Positions 1 to 10,192 of a stretch of 64,000 bases of DNA are shown piece after piece. The notes beneath the pieces were generated by a model. It searched no databases. It saw only the letters and a list, made by a program, of their open reading frames with translations, and was not told where the DNA came from. How positions within the stretch are numbered: position 1 is the first letter of the stretch; every line of letters starts with the position of its first letter. The DNA is from Liolophura sinensis (Eukaryota; Mollusca; Polyplacophora; Chitonida; Chitonidae): the NCBI RefSeq assembly GCF_032854445.1, contig NC_088301.1:6244044-6308043 (forward strand), read 5' to 3'. The position numbers were made by a program, and so were the translations under genes.

Positions 1-53
1 GTATTTTCTATTTTTTTATTATGGACACGCGGCTGCTTTGTTCAGCATGTTGG

Positions 54-1533
54 ATGCCTTACTTAGCAGCCTGCAGACAGAGATGGAGTGTTTGTAGCAT
101 GGGCTCTAGCTTTTTGTAAGTTGGACGATGAACGCTAATACAACAATACATACACGTGAGTATTTATTCTTTTTTAACATTCATACACATGAGTATTTAT
201 TCTTTTCAACATTCACTGCAATTTTCTATTCCAACTTAAAGCGCTTTATGAGGTAAAGTTTAATATATATGTACAATGCAGTGTATGTGTTTTGTATATG
301 CGAGACAGTTGACCCAGTTAGGCCTCAGAGCTATATCGAACTTAGTTACACTCCCGACGCAAGAGCAGACATCCAACCTAGCCATACTCCCAAAGCGGTA
401 TAGAACCTAGTCACACTCCTGACAAAAGAATAGACACCCGACCCAAATAGGCCTCAGAGCTGCATCGAGTTTAGTCACACTCACGACACAAGAACAGACA
501 TCCAACCCAGTTAGGCCTCAGAGCTACATCGAGCCTAGTCATACTCCCGACACAAAAACAGACACCCGACCCAGTTAGGTCCCAGAGCGGTATCGAACCT
601 AGTCACACTCCTGACACAAGAATAGACACCCGAACCAAATAGGCCTCAGAGCTGCATGGAGCCTAGTCACACTCGCGACACAAGAACAGACATCCAACCC
701 TGTTAGGCCTCAGAGCTATATCGAGCCTAGTCATACTCCCGACACAAAAACAGACACCCGACCCAGTTAGGTCCCAGAGCTTTATCGAACCTAGTCACAC
801 TCCCGACACAAGAATAGACATCCAACCCAGTTAGGCCTCAGAGCTATATCGAGCCTAGTCACACTCCCGACACATAGTCAACAGCCATCCAACCCAGTCA
901 GGCCTCACAGCTGTATGGGCTCTAGTCACACTCCCGACACAAGAACAGACACCCGACCCAGTCACTCCTCAGAGATGCATCGAGCCTAGTCACACTTCCG
1001 ACACTTGACCCAGCTAAAGCTTCTTCAGAGCTGAAACAAACCTAGACAAACTCCTAGCAGAAGAACAAACACACAACCCAGCTCAGCCATCGCCAGAACG
1101 CAATGAAACATAGGCACACTCCCAGACAACAAAAAACACACGACCCAGCTAAAAGGTCGCCGGAGCTTAAATCACACCTAGGCACACTCCTAGCAGAAGA
1201 ACAAACACGACCGAGTTAAGCCGTCGCTAGAATGGAATGAAACATAGGCACACTCTCAACGTAAGAACACCCATTCCTTCCAGGCCTTCCATACGATAAA
1301 TTCAAATAAGAATTTGGAAAACAGATTTATAATCGTATTTCTGTTATTTTCCAGATACAACAGACCGTCGACATATTGCACAAGATGCAATTTCCTTTAA
1401 AATTACAGCAGATGTAACGAGGAAAGTCCGGAAACCGGTGAAAGTTCTCGTTCTCGCCTATTTCCGCACAGGTTCAACTTTGACGAGCGAGCTCATTCAG
1501 CAGACAGAGGGAACGTTTTACGTCTTTGCTTGA
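54..1533 (+). pseudogene. Carbohydrate sulfotransferase pseudogene (two exons, 3' part missing)
   Basis: Exon 1 (54-155) starts MPYLAACRQR, against MPYFAVCRQR in the intact gene on the other strand. It hits a TAA at 117-119, then returns in another frame as SWTMNA and ends at a conserved GTGAGT donor (156). Exon 2 (1355-1533) follows an acceptor whose flank (tttctgttattttccag) nearly matches the intact gene. It encodes the PAPS-binding loop as VLVLAYFRTGSTLTSEL and stops at TGA 1531-1533, just where homology ends. The catalytic 3' exon was not found. The intron (156-1354) is mostly minisatellite. I infer a dead inverted duplicate of the gene at 9442-13818. Homology already begins just upstream of the ATG, so the copy may extend beyond the window edge. 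Confidence 0.85.
305..1262 (+). repeat. Minisatellite, ~64-bp unit, about 15 copies, in the pseudogene intron
   Basis: Units contain cagttaggcctcagagct and cacactcccgacacaaga, with growing divergence toward the 3' end. The same repeat, reverse-complemented, fills intron 1 of the intact sulfotransferase gene (10950-13310). Confidence 0.9.
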
Positions 1534-1639
1534 GGTCGTATTCCGGTCTATTCGTCGTGAAATATTCCAGTGTTGCTGTTAACTTGTGGGGCCAGTGTTG
1601 GAGTGGGCATCGCCTTACTGGTTCGCCCCACCCCTACCC

Positions 1640-1850
1640 CTCTCTGAACATGAAATCATTGTTAACTTGACGCTAAGCGAGATTTTTAGACAGCTTTATA
1701 CAGTCGTTCAGACCCGACCTGTTACTCCTGATGTTTTACCTTGGGATTTTGATAGTCTACTTTCCAAACCTATGGAAGCCGATAGAGGATGCCTCGCTAC
1801 CTGGACCTTTCCAATACAGGGCGATACATTGATGTAGCGAAGTGATGTAA
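1640..1850 (+). mobile_element. Possible tyrosine-recombinase retroelement fragment
   Basis: A short open stretch reads QTRPVTPDVLPWDFDSLL and then KPMEAD. This resembles the N-terminal part of recombinases from DIRS/Ngaro-type elements, which often carry a VLPWDL-like motif before the catalytic arginine. No catalytic residues are present. It starts soon after the sulfotransferase homology ends, so it may mark the event that removed the last exon. This is weak evidence from motif resemblance only. Confidence 0.35.
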
Positions 1851-2207
1851 CGAGGCAGCAAAGCATCGAGGCAGTGATCCAAGGTGGCGGGAATAATATA
1901 ATCTCGATAAGTCGCTGTCTCCCAGAATCCCTACCTTGCTACCTCGCTACCTCGACATTTGTAACGGGCGTGGTAGCGATACAGCTAAGTAGCGAGGTGG
2001 AGAGCAGTTCGCAATCCCATTAGTGTAAGGCTGATGCGTGGAACTCAGTGGTGGTTGATATCAACACACTCTCATTGCCACGCTGTGGAACTAGTATATA
2101 ATAGTCACATCTAAGTCAGTACTTCTGTTTAACTGAGATGTAACGGGAAGCTATAACCTTCAGTTATTGTCTGTACTAATTTGTGGTAGGAATCTGAAAT
2201 TTGATCT

Positions 2208-2330
2208 ATCATTTATTTATTTGCCCAATTTGTTGCTTTACGCTGTACTCAAGAGTATACGACAACCATCCTTGTGGTGAGAGGAAACCGGACAGAGCCA
2301 GAAAACCGCAAAGTCAAAAACCTCACACTG
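2208..2330 (-). repeat. Decayed tRNA-derived SINE fragment (family A)
   Basis: It keeps the 3' half of family A on the minus strand: the ATTT tail, gctttacgctgtactcaaga, and a degraded GC-rich core with aggaaaccggacagagcc. Confidence 0.6.
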
Positions 2331-2439
2331 AGTGGTCGGAAGCAAGTCAGCGACCAATCAGAACTATTCAATAAGCATAACCAGAAAATTATAGATTTTC
2401 AAATTAGAAATTCAAAGTATTTTCTGAATAGATGTTAAG

Positions 2440-3340
2440 TAGCAGGGCCAAGGCCATGCCGAGATCCGCAAAGATTGCCTCTTTGATAGTTAATTCATAA
2501 ATAGCGATATTATAGCAACGCTATATAACGAATATAGTTCTTCCGGAAAGTAAGAAGAGATATTGCCTCTTTAGTATATTTAGCTTCTACGTAGTGCCAT
2601 TATAACATCTCTAAATAGCGAATATATTATTTTTCCAGAAAATCTGCACAGCTGGCCTGATGACTTCTTGGACGTATTTCCATATAAATAAATTATACAA
2701 TTTATACACAACTGATTGATTACTTTTCAGGGTCAAACATACTGCAGAAGCTTTGATAACAAATAGTGCATATGATGTCCTTTCAATAAATCTGCGCGGT
2801 TGGCCTGTGTGATAGTTAGCTTCCAGATAGGGCTATTAAAGCAGCGCTAAATAGTGAACATATTGCCCTTGCAGTCAATCCGCACAGATGGGCTCTTGGA
2901 GTGTTAACTTCTATACAGCGACATTATAGCAGCTCTAAATAGTGAACATATTGTCCTGTCAACCAATCCGCACAGATGGCCTCTTTGATAGTTAGTTAAT
3001 GAATAGCGCTACTATATAGCAGCACTAAATAGAGCATGTATTATCCTCTCAGAAAATCAGCAGCCATTGCCCCCTGATAGTTACATGTAGCTTCTACCCA
3101 GCAATACTGCAGCAGCACTAAATAGCGAATATACTGTTTTCTCAACCAACCCGCACAGTTGGCCTCTTTGATATTCAGCTTCTACATAGTCCTATATAGC
3201 TGTTCTGCTATTGTTCTATCAACGAGCCACATAAATTCATACTTTGATTGTTACGTTCTAGATAGCGATATTATAACAGCGCTGAATAGCACATACATTC
3301 TTTTGTCGACAAAACCTGCAGCGACAATCCCTACATTATA
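2440..3340. repeat. Degenerate minisatellite, ~90-bp unit, about 10 copies
   Basis: Recurring blocks are ctaaatagcgaatatatt, caaccaatccgcacagatgg and cctctttgatagttagcttc, spaced about 90 bp apart. There is no coding content. Confidence 0.85.
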
Positions 3341-3469
3341 CTGACAAGGCATCAGATACACACCGTTGATAGTTAGCAGCCAAGCAGTACTGCTAAAATG
3401 GCACAAAGATTATCCTTGTCCTTGTTAACTGATGAAAAATCTTCAACAACGCTAGTTTACTAGCGAGAT

Positions 3470-3544
3470 GTCCTCTATCGGCTTCCTTACCAGCCACTTC
3501 ATGTGGCCGACTACAAGAGACTGTTCACCGAGGGCAAGTAAGGC

Positions 3545-3545
<1 letters not shown>
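3470..3545. repeat. SINE fragment (family B related)
   Basis: The block with accagccacttcatgtgg and gttcaccgagggcaagtaag resembles the end of the element at 5058-5310. It abuts the (TA)n tract. Confidence 0.45.
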
Positions 3546-3607
<62 letters not shown>

Positions 3608-3620
3608 CTTATGGTTACCC

Positions 3621-3711
<91 letters not shown>
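3545..3711. repeat. (TA)n microsatellite in two blocks
   Basis: Two pure TA tracts (3547-3605 and 3623-3711) flank a short unique spacer. The ORFs of alternating Tyr-Ile here are simple-repeat artefacts. Tract length is likely unreliable in the assembly. Confidence 0.97.
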
Positions 3712-3713
<2 letters not shown>

Positions 3714-4227
3714 AGTTCATTTATTTCCTTTTGAATTGAGCAATATGTATAGGTATTCAGGAATAGTTTCATGACAGTATATGCCTATTGACTGCATGTT
3801 TATGGACACTATAATCAGTGTAATTCATGGCATTAATTCATTTCTTTGTTTCTGTGTGACAGAACTGTCTTTCTGTCTGTTAGACATTCGCTGTATCGTT
3901 TGTTAACTTGTAAACCTAATGCAGTGAACAAAGACTGTTTCTGAAAAATCTCGGCATTAGTCCAACTTCTCTCTCTCGACCAAGCATTGTCTGTTGTAAT
4001 TACTAAGCAATAATGTAAATAACTGCTTATGCCATCGTTCAGGTCTGCACTCCTTTAATTTTCACCTCTACACATGAACTATTTCGTTTCACTGCGACCA
4101 GCAGACCTTAAACCGAGATCATATCTTATACATATCACCTCAATACCTTACATCACTTATATCATCTTGTACTTATCACCTACACATACAGCAGGTGACT
4201 AACGAATGTTACACACGTCACCTTCAT

Positions 4228-4420
4228 GCAATATTTATTTACTTGTTTCATTGGAGTTTTACGCCATACTCAAGAATATTCTTTATGCCCGCATTATGGT
4301 GGAGGAAACCGGGCTGAGGGCTGAGCCGGGGAGATACCCACGACCGTCCGCAGGATACTGGCAGATCATCCATAATACGGCCGGAAAAGCTCCCCGCGCG
4401 CTAACGGAAGTCCCCACTTC
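4228..4420 (-). repeat. tRNA-derived SINE copy (family A, diverged)
   Basis: Reading the minus strand, the tail, ctcaagaatattc block, GC-rich body (ggaggaaaccgggctgaggg) and part of the head (gcgcgctaac) are present. No target-site duplication was recognised. Confidence 0.8.
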
Positions 4421-5057
4421 ATGCAACAGGTGTATAACTAAGTAATATACAGGTAAATACCACTTTACGTATCACTTACCTAATGCTATGTACATCATTA
4501 CGAGAAACACTCTGCTGATCTGTGGCTTATTGTTCCCCATGTCTACCAGGAATCTTCGCAAACCGCCTTTAGATTACAAAAAGTTATTCACCTCTATCCG
4601 GAGAGGATTTCCCACCATGAAGCTGTTCTCACGAAACATAAAATGTTTCTAAAAGTTACATCTTTACACATTCAAGTCCTGTCCATGTGTAGTTTAGGAA
4701 AATGCCATCAAAAGTTGTAGATTCAATCTCTACGAAATCCAGCCCATCTGAAACTAACGTGTACGCTGAGATGTATACCTAAAGAAATATATGTTGAGAA
4801 TATCTATATGTAGAGAAGCTCAGTCTCTTTGTGTTCAGTGTTATATTTACCTATGTTGCGCAAACGCTGTTCAGACACTAAATGTATTGAGTCCACAACT
4901 GGCAAAATAGTAGGCCTAAGATTATGTAAAAAAATATAGCCCGTATTCTTCTTTCGACCCACATGTGTTGTGTGTTCCTGTATACATCTTCCATGCTCTA
5001 CAGTAGCTGACCTGCTGAAATTGTAGGGAATGAATAGATTCGTGTCCCTAACGATGA
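4421..5057. other. No gene or recognisable repeat
   Basis: AT-rich intergenic sequence with no long frame, splice-flanked homology or repeat family that I recognise. Confidence 0.5.
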
Positions 5058-5310
5058 GTTAGTGAGTGAGTGAGTGCTTGGGGTTTAACGTCGTACTCAA
5101 TAGTCATATGACGACGAAGGAATCCTTAGGGTGTACGTAATGTGCCTCCTTGTTGCAGGACGGATTTCCACCGCTCTTTTATCTAGTGCTACTTTACTGA
5201 GACGACTCACCGAAGGCAAATAAGCCGCCCAGCCCGAGCCATTATACTGATACGGGTCAACCAGTGGTTGCACTATACCCTTCATGCTGAACACCAAGTG
5301 AGGAAGTTAC
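5058..5310. repeat. SINE-like element (family B) with (GTGA)n end
   Basis: It begins with a gtgagtgagtgagtgcttgg run, then gggtttaacgtcgtactcaa and catatgacgacgaaggaatc, an interspersed sequence I associate with molluscan genomes. It ends near catgctgaacaccaagtgag. Family identity is from pattern memory and was not searched. Confidence 0.65.
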
Positions 5311-7640
5311 AACTTCCTCTTTTAAAGTCACTAGCGATGAAGCCATGTTACCATTATGGTGACAGTACATTGCGTTTTGTTGTATACAGCTGAATAAGTG
5401 ATGTTAACATAATTCATTTATTCTAACATTATTCTTCTAAAACCTTGTTTTCCAAAACGAGTCATTTGAATGTAATTGACATGAAATAGAATTCCTCACT
5501 TAAACGAAAACTACTGAATAAATCAATAAATAAATAAATAAATGAAATAAAACAAAATCAGTTTATGGTTATAAGGGAATTAAATGACATCTCTAATCAA
5601 TTATATCAAATTGAGCTTCATGTAGTTTACAGGCCTATAAAGACAGTTAAACGACAAGACAGCTGCTGAATAAAACATATTTCAATCGAAAGCAGGATGC
5701 TCACGCTTTCTAAAAGTATCGCACTCTGTTGTTTTCATGAGATTTCACCGAATCACGGCCATTTTTAGAATTTCATCGAATCAAACGTCACATTGAACGT
5801 CACATTCATGAGACTTTCAAACTAAAAACTGGAAGCCTATTGTTCTTGCAAAGATTTTTTTTATCCTCTAAAGACTGCGTTTTGGATCATCGTAAAGACT
5901 GACAGATTTGTCGGACGTGTCACAGTGTCACGTTAAATGTTTAAAAGTTAGATTGACCTCTTGTTTGAGTTTGTTGTTTTGCGCCATACCAGTATTCAGG
6001 AATATTTTACTATTTTAAATATATTACTCTAAGAAACAAATCAGTGACTTGCAAATCCGGGTAAAAACTTATATTTTAGCTGGCTATGACGTCATCCAGT
6101 TAATACGTGTAAATAAGATGGCCTTTAAATTTAATGAGAAATATGCGTTTTTATCACTTCTACGACGGTTGCTACCAGACCTTCCCACATACGACTGGTG
6201 AGGATGCCACGGCTGGGATAGTAGCTCCTCTGCTTCATCCCCACACTCTACTTCCCCACTTTTTTAACGTTCCGCCGCTTCTACTCTGCATCGTACTTAT
6301 TTTAAAATATAAACTTTATATAAAGACTATATATATTGTCCATTTTGAAAGAGTATTATTATTTGTATTTATATAATCACGACACCAGTCCATATCCTCG
6401 TCTTCCCCAGCATGTCAGTATTTTAAAATGCTTAAGATAAATGTCAGAGAAAAGGACGTGCTTACATTTTGAAGTTCGTTTTTGCGGTTTATCTGTTTTT
6501 GTGGTATTTTTAGTTAATTCCTTCCAAAAAGGATGAAGCGTTCATCCCTACATACATAAGCATACTCCAAGGGCGAACGTGCAGGGTGACTCTAAGGGGG
6601 GAAAAGGGAGCGCTGGCTGCTCAGATGGCCGGAGACACGTCCTCATGGCATTATTTAAGAAGTAGGAATAAACGTTATATGTTTGTCCTTATTTATGATT
6701 AGGCACTATTACACGATTCGGCGAAATGCACGATTAGGCGCTCGACTAATGAGCACATTTCATCCAATATCCAAGCTGTACTTGTCTATCTTTTTGTTGC
6801 ATTTTTAATTAATTCCTTCCCAAAAGGAAAACGGTTCATTACTACCCACAAAGGCATACCGGACCTGTCCATCGCGTTAATTTGTGCAGGGGAGACAACA
6901 TGTCGACTATAATAATACTGTTTGGTTTATTTCCGTTCCGTCAAATGTTAAATATTGTGCTGAACTGCGAGCTACCATCGTGTAAGTTCATTAACTTTGT
7001 TGTGTACTAGGCTGACTTATCATAACTGTAACTTTAAGTTCCTTTTGAACAGACTAGTATAACAATGTATGTGTTAGAGATTTATTTTATTCATAATCGT
7101 ACTTAATACGAGTCACGTCAAGGTAAATCATTCAGGGGAGACAACTTTTATAAGTTCATGTTATGTTGTTCCAGTTTTATCTCCCTTTAGGTATGTTATT
7201 TCATTTGTTACAGCTTTTACCATATATATGACATCAAACTACATCCTGTGCAACCATTACGGCTCATCGCGAGATGTACCTTTGGTACATGAGAATAAAG
7301 GAAGTGAACTTTTTCCACGTGTTGATATACGTTGGTTATCTGTCTGCTACCGCTCCCGAGTGAGAGGAAGAACACCTATTAAAGATGACGTATCGTCTCA
7401 ACTATATTGCTTCACCAGTTTGACAACTATGCATAAGTTCAGTTCATAAGCTTTGATTGAAACAAATGTCAGTAACATACATGGCTGCATAGCTTGTGAG
7501 GCCAGTTTGTTTCTTATGATTTCTCGGTTAAAACAAAACAACACATGTCTAGACAAATTAACACGAGACCCTTTAAGATGACGTAAAATCCATGTAACAG
7601 ATCGCTGGACAATAAACGCACATTGGGTCATTAGGGGTGA
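5311..7640. other. Intergenic, only small SINE-A fragments
   Basis: Short family-A relics lie near 5965-6015 (gcgccataccagtattcagg) and 6150-6215 (ctaccagaccttcccacata). No supported gene was seen. Frames shorter than about 80 codons show no family motif. Confidence 0.5.
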
Positions 7641-7644
7641 TATA

Positions 7645-8455
7645 TTGAACTAAACCAGTGCACATGTCGTTGTCAAAGCACAGCTAATATGTAACAGCAA
7701 TATGGTGGATGGTCTTGCATCAGCTGTCAGAGCACAGCTAGTATATTACAGTAATATGGAGAGTGCTCTTGTATCAGGTGTCAAAACACGGCTTGTGTAG
7801 AACAGCAATATGGTGGGTGTTCTTATTGTATCAGCGGTAAAGCACAGCTAGTATATAATAGTAATATGGTAAGTGTTCTTGTATCAGTTGTCAAAGTACA
7901 GCGTGCACATAATAGCAATATGATGGGTGGTCTTATTGTATTAGCGGTAAAGCACAACTAGTATATAACAGTAATATGGTGGATGTTCTTGTATCAGTTG
8001 TCAAAGCACAGCGTGCATATAATAGCAATATGATGGGTGTTCTTATTGTATTAGCGGTCAAAGCACAACTAGTATATAACAGCAATATGGTGGATGTTCT
8101 TGTATCAGTTGTCAAAGCACAGCGTGCATATAATAGCAATATGGTGGGTGTTCTTATTGTATCAGCGGTAAAGCACAACTAGTATATAACAGTGATATGG
8201 TGGATGTTCTTGTATCAGTTGTCAATGAACAGCCTGTATATAACAGTAATATGGTGGGTGTTCTTGTATCAGTTGTCAATGAACAGCCTGTATATAACAG
8301 TAATATGGTGGGTGTTCTTATTGTATCAGCGGTAAAGCACAGCTAGTATATAACAGTAATATGGTGAGTGTTTTTGTATCAGTTGTCAAAGCACAGCGTG
8401 CATATAATAGCAATATGGTGGGTGTTCTTCTTGTATCAGCTATCAAACTCAACTA
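7645..8455. repeat. Higher-order minisatellite of two alternating ~55-bp half-units
   Basis: Half-unit A (actagtatataacagtaata, then tggatgttcttgtatcagtt) alternates with B (gcgtgcatataatagcaata, then tgttcttattgtattagcgg). The composite period is about 112 bp. Two A-like units in a row near 8215-8310 break the alternation. The frames here are repeat artefacts. Confidence 0.9.
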
Positions 8456-8489
8456 GTATATAACAGCGGTATCTTCGCACATGTAGGAA

Positions 8490-8635
8490 AGACACGCTAC
8501 ACAAAACTGACACTGTGAGGTTAGAACAAGAAAACAGTTGACCCGGTGAAAGTATAATGTGACTGGATAGTATGTCATGTCTGGTGTCTTCGGCATGATA
8601 CTTCAGTGGCGGCAGCACTTTTGGCGGCATGGACT
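8490..8635 (+). repeat. Interspersed repeat (family D)
   Basis: The core, ttagaacaagaaaacagttg followed by agtataatgtgactggatag and ggcatgatacttcagtgg, recurs at 16205-16330 (+) and 18745-18860 (-). It is a short SINE-like family. Confidence 0.65.
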
Positions 8636-8904
8636 TAACCAGTTACAAGATGACACTGTGTATGTACCCACTCGTAATGACTCGTCGTCGTTAATATATC
8701 TGAAAAATTAAGTACTGCGTTTAACCCCAAGCATTTATTGATTCATTCATTCATATACCGTCGAAAAATGAACATCGTAAACCTCCAGTTACCATTCAGT
8801 CGTAAACGGTCTTTCCCACGAATGCATCAAGAAAATCTGAAAGTCTCTTTACCTCTTCTTCTCCATTAATTTGCTAACTAAACTTTCCAGCTAAGCTATA
8901 TTTT

Positions 8905-9030
8905 CGTTTGAATTTGATTGGTGTTTTACGCCATAATCAAGAATATTTCATTTATACGACGGCAGCCGGAATTATGGTGTGTGGGAATTGAGCAGAGATC
9001 GGGGGAACACCCTTGGCAATGTGCAGGTTT
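8905..9030 (-). repeat. SINE family A, 3' fragment
   Basis: It contains tttgattggtgttttacgcc, caagaatatttcatttatac and a degraded body, minus orientation. It lies directly before a 53-bp tandem array. Confidence 0.8.
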
Positions 9031-9038
9031 ATATATTA

Positions 9039-9248
9039 GTGCATTGCACGGTCTTTGTGCATGTGTGCATAATTGTGACTGTAAAGGTTTGGTGCATTGC
9101 ACGGTCTTTGTGCATGTGTGTATAATTGTGACTGTAAAGGTTTAGTGCATTGCACGGTCTTTGTGCATGTGTGTATAATTGTGACTGTAAAGAGTTTGTG
9201 CATTGCGCGGTATTTGTGCATGTGTGTATAATTGTGACTGTAAAGATT
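9039..9248. repeat. Tandem repeat, 53-bp unit, 4 copies
   Basis: Each unit reads gtgcattgcacggtctttgt and then ataattgtgactgtaaag. The copies are nearly identical, so the expansion is recent. It lies in or just past the 3' end of the sulfotransferase gene. Confidence 0.95.
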
Positions 9249-9250
9249 GG

Positions 9251-9256
9251 TTTATT
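9251..9256 (-). promoter_or_regulatory. Candidate polyadenylation signal AATAAA for the sulfotransferase gene
   Basis: AATAAA on the minus strand, about 190 bp beyond the stop codon at 9442. Chosen by motif and spacing only. Confidence 0.4.
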
Positions 9257-9441
9257 CACACGTACTCCGGTGAAATTTCAATAATTCAAAACAGTTTCCT
9301 CAAATGAAGAGCGGTGATTTTACGTGAACGTACCTACATGGAAAATATCAAGTGATCTAAATGAATAATTTCGTCAAATTTTAATGTATCAACCGCATAA
9401 CATATAATCAATAATACTACTATGTGGCTATACGCCTTTCC

Positions 9442-10192
9442 TCAGAGCACGGTTCTGTTGGGCATGGTATACTCAGCCAACTCTGCTTCTGAAGATATCG
9501 TGGGGAAATTACCATGTGAGATAAGATCACCGCAAAACTTGTTAATCAAGTTTAACTGTTCCAACGAAATCTTCTTTATCCAAGAATATGCTGCAGCCGT
9601 GGAATTTTTTTTATATGTATCCAAAAATTTTCCGTCTTTATCACTGTGTGTACTCTTGTTAAGCCAATCAATGACCTTGGTGTCAACGGGCATTCCGAAC
9701 CAGCCGTATATCTTATGCAGCATCTCCATAGGGTGTTGTGCCAGATCCTCATAGATCACTTCAAGGAAAGTTCCCGGATATTGTTTCTCCAATTCGTATC
9801 TTGTATCTCCTATTAAGTTGCACACACACTGGGGAAGAATATGTTTCTGTGGTTTATAATCGTATGTTATCCAGGAATTGATTAGACCGCGAGGGTCTCG
9901 CAGTAAATGGATGACCTTCACAGAAGGATCTTTTTTTAACAACTCTGTAACAAATCTCATAGGGGTACGGATCGTCTTGATCACTCGACTTGGAGATCGA
10001 AGGCAGGCACTTCCTAACTCTTCCGCACATTCTTCCATTGACTTTCTACATTTCGAATAGTTTGATAACATCACTGACTGTCCTGCAAACGGAGTCAGTG
10101 CCCGTTTATCTATCCTTTTGATTTGACAATTGAACAAAGATTCCAGCGTATGCACTTGGTATGGCATTTGCAGCCCTTCAAGCGTGTTTGGC
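9442..10192 (-). CDS. Sulfotransferase exon 3 (C-terminal catalytic part)
   Basis: The acceptor cttttcag ends at 10193, followed by 250 codons including the stop. It encodes IRTPMRFV, HLLRDPRGLINSW and the rest of the sulfotransferase fold, uninterrupted. Confidence 0.95.

Noticed and set aside
3452-3772. Tyr-Ile repeat ORFs here and at 44525-44973
   Set aside because: They are translations of (TA)n microsatellites.
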